Source: Actinomyces naeslundii (GTDB lineage: Bacteria > Actinomycetota > Actinomycetes > Actinomycetales > Actinomycetaceae). Taken from it: a stretch of 64,000 nt of DNA. The translations under genes were made by a program, and so were the position numbers. Positions 54,373 to 64,000 of this stretch are shown piece by piece. How positions within the stretch are numbered: the first letter of the stretch is position 1; each line of letters opens with the position of its first letter. The stretch lies in assembly GCF_001956585.1 (NCBI RefSeq), contig NZ_MSRR01000013.1, positions 1 to 64,000 on the forward strand, read 5' to 3'. Below the pieces are notes generated by a model. That model saw only the letters and a program-made list of their open reading frames with translations. It was not told where the DNA came from and searched no databases.

Positions 54373-55133
54373 GCGACGAGGACCTCTGTTTCAGTGGTGG
54401 CGAGATGTTCGGTGAGTGCGGGCGGGAGCTCGACGTCGGTGACCAGGAGGTCGACGTCGTCGAGGGAGGCGAAGGAGACCAGGTGCTCCTGACCGATCTT
54501 GGTGGAGTCGACCAGGGCCACGACCTGGCGGGCGCTGCGCACCATGGCGCGTTTGACGGTGGCCTCGTCGGGGTCGGGCGTGGACATCCCGTGGGCGGCG
54601 CTGACGCCGTTGGCGCCCAGGAGCGCGACATCGACGCGCAGGGTGGACAGGGTCTCGAGCGCCTCGGGGCCAACGGCGGCCTGGGTGAGTCCGCGCAGCT
54701 GGCCGCCCAGGATCCGCACCCGGGTGTGCCCGGCGGCGGCCAGGGAGGCCGCGGTCAGGACGGAGTTGGTGATGATGGTGAGTCCACGGTCGGCGGGCAG
54801 GAGCCGGGCGGCGGCCCCGGTGGTGGTGCCGGCGTCCACCAGGAGGGTGGTGCCGGGCTCCAGGGCCAGCCGTTCCAGGGTCGCGCAGGCAATGGCCTGC
54901 TTGGCCGAGGGGTTGACCTGCTCACGCTGGGCGACCCCGGTCTCCGGCAGAGCGGGGGCGGGAATCGCGCCACCGTGAACCTTGCGCAGGGAGCCGCTGC
55001 GGTCCAGGGCGGTCAGGTCACGGCGAATCGTCTCAGGGGCGACGTCGAAGCGCTCGGCGAGCTCGACGACGAGGACGCGCCCAGCACCACGCACCTGCTC
55101 CACGATCTGGCGGTGCCTGTCCTCGATGCGCAT
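54369..55133 (-). CDS. fruR: DeoR-family regulator of the fructose operon
   Basis: A 254-residue DeoR/GlpR regulator. The N-terminal winged helix reads VVELAERFDVAPETIRRDLTALDRSGSLRKVHGGAI; the C-terminal sensor domain has TTLLVDAGTTTGAAARLLP and LDDVDLLVTDVELPP typical of the sugar-phosphate-binding DeoR C-domain. ATG 55133 follows GGGGGTG; the longer frame from 55235 reaches into the promoter. It is the first gene of the operon and likely represses it until fructose 1-phosphate appears. Confidence 0.93.
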   Translation of the reverse strand: MRIEDRHRQIVEQVRGAGRVLVVELAERFDVAPETIRRDLTALDRSGSLRKVHGGAIPAPALPETGVAQREQVNPSAKQAIACATLERLALEPGTTLLVDAGTTTGAAARLLPADRGLTIITNSVLTAASLAAAGHTRVRILGGQLRGLTQAAVGPEALETLSTLRVDVALLGANGVSAAHGMSTPDPDEATVKRAMVRSARQVVALVDSTKIGQEHLVSFASLDDVDLLVTDVELPPALTEHLATTETEVLVA

Positions 55134-55171
55134 GTTCACCCCCTGACGCCGGTGTCGACGACCGATCATGT

Positions 55172-55234
55172 CCGTTCGGGCATTATCTCGATCTTGAATG
55201 TCTGAACAGGCGTAAGTGTATGCCCGTTCGGTCA
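55172..55234 (-). promoter_or_regulatory. candidate fruR operators and promoter
   Basis: CCGTTCGGGCA at 55172-55182 and CCGTTCGGTCA at 55224-55234 are near-identical direct repeats; a related word GTTCAGACAT is on the minus strand near 55198-55207. GATAAT on the minus strand (55183-55188 region) is a plausible -10 of fruR. Repeats over and next to a promoter suit a DeoR-type repressor binding to its own operon. Confidence 0.5.
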
Positions 55235-55503
55235 CCCACGTCTACCCTTGAGTGACTCACAATACATTTCATAGGCGGTTCTGAGAACAGGTTTCACCCG
55301 GCGGAGATCACTAGGAGTGACGGCAGAGACAGCGGTGTCCACATCTGTCGCGAAGGCCCCGAACGTGAACGCACCGGCGAGAGAGAACCGTATGATTCCT
55401 CGGTTCTATCGGCGTTCTCGTAGGCCCGGAAGCCTCTTTGCGGCAGATGTGGACACCAGTACTGTGCGAATGCTGTGCGAGCGCCCGCGACGCAGGGTCG
55501 GCG

Positions 55504-57981
55504 TCAGGCCTGACGCCGCCCGCGCAGGATCAGGTAGCCGCCGACGGCGAGCAGGGCGAGGGTGAGTACTCCCGCACTGAGCGAGGCGCCAGTACGGGCC
55601 AGAGGCCCACCACTTGCCGCCTCGCCCGGACGGTCGGGCCCAGCCGCCCGGCCGGGCACTCCGGACACGACCGGAGCGGCGGTGGCTGCGGACTGCGCGC
55701 CGTTACCTGCGGACGGCTCGGTGCCGCCGCCCACGGACGACTCATCAGCATCACGGCCGACCGGCGGGGTGGAGGCCGCCTCGCCGACGGCCTCGTCCGC
55801 CGTACTGTCAGCGCCCTCTGCCGCGCTGTCGCCCATGTCCGCACCGTCGCCTGCGGCACCACCCGCATCAGCACCAGGGTCGGCCGCGGCCTCACCCTCG
55901 ATCTCCACCGAGAAGCGATTGAGAACCGTACCTGCGGAGTCGAGGGTCTCGACGGAGACCCAGCGGCAGGTGGTGGCCTGGACCGTGCGGCAGGCGCGCG
56001 TGGGGGCGTCGGTCGGGAACGTGAGGTTGAAGTCGACCCGCCCGGTGGTCGGACCGGCGGGGTCGACAGTGAGGTCGAGATCCTTGGTCAGGATCTCCTT
56101 GTCCCCCGAGCTCACGCGCACGCGCCGGGCACCGGCGGCCTGCTCGGAGGCGTTGGTATAGGCCAGGGAGTCCAGGGTCACTGAGACCATGTTGGTGCTG
56201 CGTGCGCCGCCTGAGCTGATGTACACGGGCCCCACGGTCATCCCGGTCTGCCGCTTGGAGTAGCCGGCCTTGACGGGCTGGTCGCCGAAGGAGGCCAGGT
56301 AGGCGGAGGTGACGTCGCGGTCGAGGACGCCGGTGTTTGTCGACGGCTTGTCCTTCAAGACGGTGTAGCCGTCACCGCCGGTCAGCAGGAAGGAGTTGGA
56401 GGCGACGACGACGCTGTCGCCGTCGGCCAGCGGCTCGCCGTCGATGAGGATCTCGCGGATCGCGGGGGCGGCTCCGGCTTCGCTGCTGTGACTGGCATCG
56501 GTGCTGGCCTCGGTGAGGACGTCGACATTGCTGGACAGCCCCAGGGTGAGCACGGGCCGGCTGGAGCCGGGTTGCCACTGCTGGGTCAGGAGCGTCTTCA
56601 GCTCGGCGCCGGTGAGGGTCGTGTAGGCCATCTCGTTGCCGAAGGGCTGGGCGGTGTAGGCCTCGCCGGAGGTCAGGACGCCGTCGCCCTCGGAGCCGGA
56701 GGCGGCATAGAGGAGGTCGGCGCGCACGCCACCGGGGTTCATGATGCCCACGTAGCGGGTGGAGCCGGCCGGCTGGATGTCGGTGGCGAGCCAGCTGCGG
56801 AAGGACTCGGCGATGAGGTCGGAAGCGGTGGACTCGGTGCCGCGGTTGGAGCCGGGGCCGGAGCCGTCCGAGCCGCGCAGGAAGTCCGACCCGATCTTGG
56901 CCAGCGGCTTGCCGCCCTCGGTGGCGGAGTCCTTCTCCGCCTGGGCCACGATCCCGGCGACGCCGTAGGCGTCGGTGGTGCAGCTCGAGCTGCGCAGGTC
57001 CTCGTTGTCAGCACTGACCACAGTGGTCTTTCGGCTGGCGGGATCATAGCTGAGGCGGATGCGGCCCAGTGCCCAGCCGTAGTGATCGGCCTGGACGACG
57101 GCGATCCGGTTGCCCTCGACACCGGTGACGGTCTGGGCGAAGGGCACGTGGGTGTGTCCGGAGAAGACGGCGTCGACGCTCCCGCCGAAGCTGGTGGCGG
57201 TGGTGGCGGCGTCCTCGTGGCTGAGCACGACGACGACATCAGCCTCACCGTTGGCGGGATCGCCGTCCTTGAGCTCGGCGGCACGGGCGTTGGCGGCGGC
57301 AACCGCGGGGCTCAGGGTGAGGGAGGACAGGGCTGACGGTGACACGAGGGTGGGCAGCTCATCGGTGACGACGCCGACGAAGCCGACGCGCACACCGCCG
57401 ACCTCCTTGATGTAGGCACCTTTCCCACTGCCCTCAGCAGTCAGGGACGCCGAGCCGGAGACGTTGGCGGCCAGGATCGGGAAGTTCGAGGCGGGCAGGA
57501 TGCGCGTCTCCAGGTCGGTCAGGCCCTGGTCGAGCTCGTGGTTGCCCAGGGCGGAGGCATCCAGGGACATCGCGTTGAGCGTCTCCATGGTGGGGCGGTC
57601 CTGGAGAATAGAGGAGACGTAGGCCGATCCGCCCACGGAGTCTCCGGCGGAGACGAACAGAGTGTTGGGGTTGGCGGCGCGGGCGGCGGCGACCTCGCAG
57701 GCCAGGGTGACCGCGCCGGGGTCCTCGACGGAGGCCTGGCCGGTGTCACGGTCCGTCTGGGTGGTGCGGGAGATGTGGCCGTGCAGGTCGGTGATCCCCA
57801 GCAGGTCAATGGTCCTGGCAGAGGCAGCCGGGTCAGCGTCTCCCGCTGCCAGCGCTGCAGCGGGCCGGGCCGCCTCATCGGCGCCGGCGGGCGGGGTGAG
57901 TACGAGGGGACTGAGGGATGTCAGCGTAAGCGCGCAGATGGCGGCGCAGGCCTTGACGGCCCGTATGGGGAGCAGTCGCAT
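55504..57981 (-). CDS. cell-wall-anchored 5'-nucleotidase (UshA type)
   Basis: An 825-residue secreted enzyme. A signal peptide (1-35, ending TPPAGADEA) is followed by a calcineurin-like metallophosphoesterase domain (ITDLHGHISR, AGDSVGGSA, GNHELDQG, VLSHEDA, FSGHTHVP) and a 5'-nucleotidase C-terminal domain (NPGGVRADL, QPFGNEMAYTTLTG, FLLTGGDGY). A Thr/Asp/Ala-rich linker leads to the LARTG sorting signal at about 792-796, a hydrophobic run and RGRRQA. It should cleave extracellular nucleotides to nucleosides. ATG 57981 has AAGGA 7 nt upstream. Confidence 0.92.
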   Translation of the reverse strand: MRLLPIRAVKACAAICALTLTSLSPLVLTPPAGADEAARPAAALAAGDADPAASARTIDLLGITDLHGHISRTTQTDRDTGQASVEDPGAVTLACEVAAARAANPNTLFVSAGDSVGGSAYVSSILQDRPTMETLNAMSLDASALGNHELDQGLTDLETRILPASNFPILAANVSGSASLTAEGSGKGAYIKEVGGVRVGFVGVVTDELPTLVSPSALSSLTLSPAVAAANARAAELKDGDPANGEADVVVVLSHEDAATTATSFGGSVDAVFSGHTHVPFAQTVTGVEGNRIAVVQADHYGWALGRIRLSYDPASRKTTVVSADNEDLRSSSCTTDAYGVAGIVAQAEKDSATEGGKPLAKIGSDFLRGSDGSGPGSNRGTESTASDLIAESFRSWLATDIQPAGSTRYVGIMNPGGVRADLLYAASGSEGDGVLTSGEAYTAQPFGNEMAYTTLTGAELKTLLTQQWQPGSSRPVLTLGLSSNVDVLTEASTDASHSSEAGAAPAIREILIDGEPLADGDSVVVASNSFLLTGGDGYTVLKDKPSTNTGVLDRDVTSAYLASFGDQPVKAGYSKRQTGMTVGPVYISSGGARSTNMVSVTLDSLAYTNASEQAAGARRVRVSSGDKEILTKDLDLTVDPAGPTTGRVDFNLTFPTDAPTRACRTVQATTCRWVSVETLDSAGTVLNRFSVEIEGEAAADPGADAGGAAGDGADMGDSAAEGADSTADEAVGEAASTPPVGRDADESSVGGGTEPSAGNGAQSAATAAPVVSGVPGRAAGPDRPGEAASGGPLARTGASLSAGVLTLALLAVGGYLILRGRRQA

Positions 57982-58152
57982 GTCATTCCTTGTGGGGCGC
58001 GGGATGGTCGGGGCAGTAGTACCGGAGTACCGGGACAACAGTGGGGAGGGGGACATGTCCAACCGTATGCGCCCGCACTGAATTGTGCACATTTTTCACG
58101 AAACCAGGCGCCCCCTGACCGATGGCCGGCGGCAGCTGGGACACGCGCACAA

Positions 58153-58196
58153 CGACGGCACCCGCCGCCTCTTCTCAGAGGCGGCGGGTGCCGTCG
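58153..58196. terminator. 20-bp perfect hairpin after gdhA
   Basis: CGACGGCACCCGCCGCCTCT pairs perfectly with its complement over the loop TCTC. It is 31 bp past the minus-strand gdhA stop. Confidence 0.75.
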
Positions 58197-58226
58197 CTAT
58201 GGGCGCGAACCCGGATCAGCCAGGTA

Positions 58227-59579
<1,353 letters not shown>

Positions 59580-59711
59580 CTAGCGGAATAAGCTCAGCAC
59601 CTGGCTGGTCGCCGCGGCGCCGCGAGAAGACTTCCACCGAGACGTTCACTGAGACGAAACATCTCGCGATCCGGAGGAAACATAGCCGTCGCAAAGGCCG
59701 CATATCGGACG

Positions 59712-60593
59712 ATGATGCAGTCGAGGTCACAGTTCTCGGATGATCCTGTCATGGACGGTGAACAGTATTCGGACACCTCGGGCGGCTCGGCCGGAGCGGC
59801 CCGCTACACCCACGGCCACGGGACGGCGGTCCTCAGCGCGCACTCACGTCGCGGCGCCGAGGACTCGGCCGCCTACCTGCTTCCCCACCTGAACGCTGGA
59901 ATGGACCTGCTCGATGTCGGCTGCGGGCCTGCAACCATCACTGCGGACCTGGCCGAACGGGTGGCTCCCGGACGCGTCGTCGGCCTGGATGCCGCCTCTG
60001 GCGCGCTCGAGGCGGCCCGAGCGACGCTGGCCGAGCGGGACCTGCCCGCGGGGGTGGAGCTCACCAACGGGGACATCATGTCTCTGCCCTTCGATGACGG
60101 CACCTTCGACATCGCCCACGCCCACCAGGTCCTCCAGCACCTCAGCGACCCGGTGGGTGCCCTGGCCGAGATGCGACGGGTCACCCGCCCCGGCGGGATC
60201 GTGGCGGTGCGTGACGCCGTCTACTCCGCCATGACCTGGTACCCGGAGTTCGAGGGCATGGAGCTGTGGCGCTCGGTCTACATGGCCACGGCCCGAGCCA
60301 ACGGCGGCGAGCCCGACGCCGGAGGCCGACTGCTCGCCTGGGCCCACCGGGCGGGGTTCACTGAGGTGACAGCCTCGGCCTCCACCTGGTGCTACGCCAC
60401 ACCCGCCGACCGCGCCTGGCAGTCCGAGACCTGGGCGCAGCGGTGCCTGACCTCCTTCGGGCCCCAGGCCGTCGACCTGGGGCTGGCGCGCAGAGACGAC
60501 CTGGAGACGATGGCCCAGGCCTGGCGGCAGTGGGGTGGCAGCCAGGACGCCTGGTTCGTCGTCGTGCACGGCGAGGTCATTGCCCGTGCCTGA
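59712..60593 (+). CDS. class I SAM-dependent methyltransferase
   Basis: A 293-residue methyltransferase of the UbiE/COQ5-like fold. Motif I is LLDVGCGPATITADL, motif II NGDIMSLPFDDGTFDIAH, then HQVLQHLSDPVGALAEMRRVTRPGGIV. The C-terminal half is not typical of a named subfamily (LLAWAHRAGFTEVTAS). The substrate is unknown. Starts at 59712 or 59751 are possible; neither has a strong ribosome site. It is divergent from gdhA. Confidence 0.85.
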   Translation: MMQSRSQFSDDPVMDGEQYSDTSGGSAGAARYTHGHGTAVLSAHSRRGAEDSAAYLLPHLNAGMDLLDVGCGPATITADLAERVAPGRVVGLDAASGALEAARATLAERDLPAGVELTNGDIMSLPFDDGTFDIAHAHQVLQHLSDPVGALAEMRRVTRPGGIVAVRDAVYSAMTWYPEFEGMELWRSVYMATARANGGEPDAGGRLLAWAHRAGFTEVTASASTWCYATPADRAWQSETWAQRCLTSFGPQAVDLGLARRDDLETMAQAWRQWGGSQDAWFVVVHGEVIARA

Positions 60594-60791
60594 CGGCGGA
60601 CACACGAGATCGTCCGGCACCGTGAGTCCTCGTGCCGGCCGGTGAGGAGGGCGGCTCCAGCATCGGGCCCCGCCGGGGCCAGGACCATCGCGCCCTGACG
60701 GCCGCTAGGCCGCCGCCCCACGCCCCATCAGCGGGCGAGGCAGCCAAAACCGCGCTATCCGCATCATGGTCGCCGCGGCACCGGGGCGGGA

Positions 60792-61805
60792 TCAGGCGCC
60801 GAGTCCCCAGATCGAGGCCGCACCCGGCGCGGTGAAGCGGAAGCCGGAGGCGAGCAGCGCCTGGGGGACCGCACGCTGGGAGGCACCGAGAAGCTCGGCA
60901 AGCATGCTGCCGATGCCTCCGGTACCGCCGGTCGCCCCGCCCCTCCCCGCCCGGTCCAGCAGGGCCTGGGGCACCACCGCTATCGAGGGCGGGCCGCAGG
61001 CGCGGGACAGTAGCCGGTGGAGGTCGCGGTTGCGCAGAGGCTCGGGCGCGGTCAGGTTGACCGGCCCGCGGATGTCGTCGTGCTCGATGGCCCACAGGAG
61101 GCCGGCCGCGGCATCCTCCAGTCCGATCCACGGCTGCCACTGGTCGCCACGGCCGAGCCGGGCCCCCGCCCCCACCCGGTAGGCGGCGCCGAGGAGCCTG
61201 CCCAGCCCGCCCGAGGAGCTGACCACCAGGCCCGTGCGGGACTGGACCGTGCGCAGCCCGGCCCGCGCCGCCGGGCCCGCAGCGGCCTCCCAACGCAGGC
61301 ACAGCTCGGACAGGAACCCCTCACCCGGGCCGCACGCCTCGGTGAGGATCTCATCGCCCCGATCCCCGTAGAAGCCGGTGGCCGACCCACTCAGCAGGAC
61401 CCCGGGCCGCCCCGCCGGGGGCAGGCCCGCGGCGACCCGGGCGATGAGGGCGGTGGTGGACAGGCGCGAGGCCGCCAGCGCGCGACGGCGCGCCGGTGTC
61501 CAGGGGCGCGGCGCGATCGGGGCGCCCGACAGGCACACCACGGCTCTGGCCCCCTCCAGGGCGCCGGGCGCCAGGATGCGCTCGGCGGGGGCCCACCAGG
61601 CGTGCTCCCTGCCGGAGGCATCGACCTCGATGCCCTCCCGCGGTGCCTTGCCCGGTCCGCTGCGGTGGAGGATCCGGATCCTCCAGCCACTGTCCCGGGC
61701 CATATCCGCCAGGCGGGATCCGATGAGGCCCGCACCGGCCACGACGAGCAGCCCCGGGCCGCTGCGGCGGCCGGGCGGCGCTGAGGGGATCCCGTGAGTG
61801 CCCAT
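60792..61805 (-). CDS. TIGR01777-family NAD-dependent epimerase
   Basis: A 337-residue extended short-chain dehydrogenase relative (YfcH/TIGR01777 type). The Rossmann motif is VAGAGLIGSRLADMA; VCLSGAPIAPRPWTPARRR, SGSATGFYGDRGDE and PWIGLEDAAAGLLWAI are family marks, as is the C-terminal DUF1731-like region. The catalytic Tyr of classical epimerases is seen in the TGFYGDRG segment. The substrate is unknown; the family is linked to cell division and envelope by context in other bacteria. Confidence 0.85.
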   Translation of the reverse strand: MGTHGIPSAPPGRRSGPGLLVVAGAGLIGSRLADMARDSGWRIRILHRSGPGKAPREGIEVDASGREHAWWAPAERILAPGALEGARAVVCLSGAPIAPRPWTPARRRALAASRLSTTALIARVAAGLPPAGRPGVLLSGSATGFYGDRGDEILTEACGPGEGFLSELCLRWEAAAGPAARAGLRTVQSRTGLVVSSSGGLGRLLGAAYRVGAGARLGRGDQWQPWIGLEDAAAGLLWAIEHDDIRGPVNLTAPEPLRNRDLHRLLSRACGPPSIAVVPQALLDRAGRGGATGGTGGIGSMLAELLGASQRAVPQALLASGFRFTAPGAASIWGLGA

Positions 61806-61973
61806 TGACCCACCCTAGGCCCTCGGCCGCCCCTTGGTCCCGCCCGGCCTCGTCTGCGCCCCTGGCGCCAGCACCGGGGACAGGATGTCAGGACCCTCCT
61901 CCTGGGCGAGGAGTGAGCCGTATCGACTCACAGGATGCGCACAACGGGCACCCACTCCTCTAGGCTCATCCCA

Positions 61974-62990
61974 ATGCCCGAACACGCCCTCGCCTCCCGC
62001 TCCCCCATCATGGACCTGATGGCCCTGCGCTCCGTCACGGAGCTGCCCATAGCCCAACGCCACATCCTGGACCCAGAGGTCCTGCGGACCGTGGCGGTCG
62101 TCGATCGTGTCGGAGACCTGACGCGCTTCAACGTCGCAGAGGTCCCCGAGCTCGCTCAGGTCTCCAGCCCCGAGGACCTGCTGGCCCCCGACGAACGCGG
62201 CTGGGCGCTGGGGCACGCGCTGTCCCTGGCCGTTGAGCACGGGCAGCGCCTGTGGCTCAGTGAGGTGACCCCGGCACAGCTCGAGCAGCTGCGGGTGGTT
62301 CTGGGCGCGCACCTGGTCCACATCGCCTCCCTGGGCGAGGTCGCGAGGGCTGAGGAGGCCGGAGGAGGCGATCCCGCCGACGACGCCGTGGATGCGCTCG
62401 TGGATGAGGTCACCGTCGTCGCCGTGAGCCCACGCCACCTCCTGGACGAGTGGAGCACCGGAACCCCGGCACAGATCGGATTCCTGCGCACCGTCCTGGA
62501 GGGCACCGATCCGCTGCGGGTCTCGCGCCACACCCTGGCCGCCCTGCGCGAGGCCGGGGTGGATCTGGTGCCGCGCGCCGAGATCGTCCGGCTCCTGCAC
62601 AACCCGCGCTTCCTCGCCTACGCGACAGTGTTCATCTACTCCTCGCTGCGGGCGCTGCCGGCAACCTTCGCCCCCGGATTCCGCGGCAACCCCTGGGTGC
62701 TGTGGACCATCGACATCGTCACCGCCGTGCCCTACACGTGGGGCATCATCGCAATGGTCGCGGGTCGACGACGACGTATCCGCTTCACCGGCTTCCTCGT
62801 CACCCTCATCACCTTCATCGCACCCTACGTGTACTTCTTCTTCGCGGGCAGCCACGGCGACGGCAACCGCTACCCCGGCTGGGTCATCATGGTGGTCATC
62901 GGCCTGGTGCTGGCCACTGTCCTGCTGGAGGGCGGGCGCTGGCTGCGGGATGTGGCGGTCGCTCGAGGCCTGCGCACCTGGGCCGGCTGA
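61974..62990 (+). CDS. multipass membrane protein of unknown function
   Basis: A 338-residue protein not matched to a named family. The first 200 residues are soluble and helical with many acidic pairs (LEQLRVVLGAHLVHIASLGE, VDALVDEVTVVAV). The last 140 hold four hydrophobic segments: FLAYATVFIYSSLRALPA, VLWTIDIVTAVPYTWGIIAMV, FTGFLVTLITFIAPYVYFFF and WVIMVVIGLVLATVLLEG. The N-terminal domain faces the cytosol if the first helix goes out. The start at 61974 follows a weak ribosome site. It is convergent with the CDP-alcohol transferase gene. Confidence 0.7.
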   Translation: MPEHALASRSPIMDLMALRSVTELPIAQRHILDPEVLRTVAVVDRVGDLTRFNVAEVPELAQVSSPEDLLAPDERGWALGHALSLAVEHGQRLWLSEVTPAQLEQLRVVLGAHLVHIASLGEVARAEEAGGGDPADDAVDALVDEVTVVAVSPRHLLDEWSTGTPAQIGFLRTVLEGTDPLRVSRHTLAALREAGVDLVPRAEIVRLLHNPRFLAYATVFIYSSLRALPATFAPGFRGNPWVLWTIDIVTAVPYTWGIIAMVAGRRRRIRFTGFLVTLITFIAPYVYFFFAGSHGDGNRYPGWVIMVVIGLVLATVLLEGGRWLRDVAVARGLRTWAG

Positions 62991-63013
62991 GAGACCTCCG
63001 ACGCGCAAGGAAA

Positions 63014-63041
63014 CGGCCACCCGCCTCACGGTGGGTGGCCG
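63014..63041. terminator. hairpin between convergent genes
   Basis: CGGCCACCC (63014-63022) pairs with GGGTGGCCG (63033-63041) over 10 nt, between the convergent membrane-protein gene and the CDP-alcohol transferase gene. Confidence 0.65.
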
Positions 63042-63089
63042 CTGTGCGAAACTGGGCACCTGCCGGATGGCACGCCCGCAGCTGCGCCG

Positions 63090-63839
63090 CTAGAAGTCGG
63101 TACCGGCGACCGCCGTCTCCGGCTCAGCACCACGGATCGAGCGCAGGAGCCCGGCGAGCAGGAACCATCCGCCGAAGACGACGATGACCGCGACCAGGCT
63201 GAGGGGACGGTGTGGGTAGATCGCCACGAGCCAGCAGGTGGCCAGGAACCATACCGCCACCGCGCCGATGTTGAGGGTACGGAAGCGCTTGACGCGGGCC
63301 GGGTGCGCGTAGTGCGTGGGCACCAGGGTGAGCACCACGAAGATGAGGGTGACGATGATGTTGAAGACCGCCGGGGTCTGCAGCACGTAGAACATGAGCG
63401 CCACGATGTTCCAGGCCGCCGGGAAGCCCACGAAGTAGTAGTCGGTGGACTTCCACTGCTTGTTGGCGTAGCAGAACATCGACGAGCTCAGGATGAGGGC
63501 CATGAGCAGGCCCGCCACCGGCCTGGGCCCCATCGGCAGCGCCACGTACATGAACACCGCCGGGATGAAGGTCCAGGTGAGGTAGTCGACGACGATGTCC
63601 ACAATGCCGCCGTCGAACCAGGGGATGATCTCGGAGACCTTGGCACGGCGGGCCAGGGTGCCATCGACGCCGTCGACGACGAGGGCGACGAGCAACCAGA
63701 CCCACATCCAGGTGAACTCCCGACGGGGGTTGATGGTGGCGAGCATCGCCAGGCTGGCCCATACCAGTCCCGACATGGTCAAGATGTGCACTGCCCAGGC
63801 GGCGACACGGGCCCGTGCCGGGTGCTGCGCCGTCGACAC
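63090..63839 (-). CDS. CDP-alcohol phosphatidyltransferase, phosphatidylcholine-synthase-like
   Basis: A 249-residue membrane enzyme with six to eight helices. The CDP-alcohol signature is DGVDGTLARRAKVSEIIPWF followed by DGGIVDIVVDY, i.e. DGxxGxxAR...GxxxDxxxD with all Asp ligands. HILTMSGLVWASLAMLA before it and LTWTFIPAVFMY after are like phosphatidylcholine synthases (Pcs), which join CDP-diacylglycerol and choline. The subclass is inference; it may use another alcohol. GTG 63839 with AGAGGGG 6 nt upstream sets the start. Confidence 0.8.
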   Translation of the reverse strand: MSTAQHPARARVAAWAVHILTMSGLVWASLAMLATINPRREFTWMWVWLLVALVVDGVDGTLARRAKVSEIIPWFDGGIVDIVVDYLTWTFIPAVFMYVALPMGPRPVAGLLMALILSSSMFCYANKQWKSTDYYFVGFPAAWNIVALMFYVLQTPAVFNIIVTLIFVVLTLVPTHYAHPARVKRFRTLNIGAVAVWFLATCWLVAIYPHRPLSLVAVIVVFGGWFLLAGLLRSIRGAEPETAVAGTDF

Positions 63840-63979
63840 AAACGTCCCCTCTCGGTGGATGACACTGACGGCGGGAAGTCTATGCGGTTCACAGCCACGA
63901 CACATATCCGCAGGGAAGCGCTTCTCCGGCACGCCCCGGCGCCGGCCGGCGCACCCCCGGTCCGAGAACCGCGTGTGGC

Positions 63980-64000
63980 CCCGTACCTAGGAGGTACGGG
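63980..64000. terminator. hairpin at the window end
   Basis: CCCGTACC and GGTACGGG close on TAGGA at the right edge. It probably terminates a gene outside the window, or the region between. The 140 bp before it (63840-63979) hold the promoter side of the Pcs-like gene and no other gene. Confidence 0.5.

Overview
The window is high-GC, gene-dense actinobacterial chromosome. The features point to an oral-type Actinomyces: C-terminal LARTG sortase signals on two surface proteins, an actinobacterial Asp23/Gls24 envelope-stress cluster, DUF3073 and DUF3618 proteins, a lysine-type permease, and a cell-wall-anchored 5'-nucleotidase. The genus is an inference from gene content; no rRNA gene is present to confirm it. 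I saw no insertion sequence, prophage, CRISPR array or plasmid origin.

Layout. 1-1712: end of a DUF5979-repeat surface adhesin and an AIM24-family gene. 1713-5384: an accessory stretch. It holds a small PD-(D/E)XK-like protein followed by a second, truncated 3' copy of the AIM24 gene, then an AT-rich island with a degenerate MNT nucleotidyltransferase and a translationally coupled pair: a 4-TM membrane protein and a membrane-tethered GTPase-like P-loop protein. This pair is my best candidate for an undescribed system. 5385-9664: YchF, a membrane-bound esterase and RmuC. 9827-14226: a nine-gene envelope-stress block (GlsB, four Asp23-like proteins, DUF2273, DUF6286, AmaP-like and a co-transcribed ECF sigma factor). 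14342-21511: permease, IspH, and exonuclease VII large and small subunits (xseA, xseB) split apart by an MFS exporter with a divergent ArsR-type regulator.

21982-30194: PfkB kinase, AEC transporter, EEP-family hydrolase with MsrB, MscS channel, a PadR/HAAS-type pair with a very clear operator-promoter, and acetyl-CoA synthetase. 30561-30866: tRNA-Phe, tRNA-Asp and tRNA-Glu on the minus strand. 31035-45255: Zn-metallopeptidase, GH3 lipoprotein, a leucine-rich-repeat-variant membrane protein with a very long acidic linker, a MacB-type ABC system, a strongly asymmetric heterodimeric ABC exporter, a holin-like/DUF3618 operon and DUF3073.

45562-63839: purF-purM, an RNB-domain ribonuclease, a sterol-carrier-family protein, the fruR-fruK-fruA fructose operon with candidate operators, a LARTG-anchored 5'-nucleotidase, NADP-type glutamate dehydrogenase, a methyltransferase, a TIGR01777 epimerase, a membrane protein of unknown role, and a phosphatidylcholine-synthase-like CDP-alcohol transferase. 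Many gene ends carry long perfect hairpins, often between convergent genes. Themes that tie genes together are envelope homeostasis (Asp23 block, MscS, DUF3618/holin, surface anchors), sugar uptake (fru operon, PfkB kinase) and nucleotide scavenging or synthesis (5'-nucleotidase, purF/purM).
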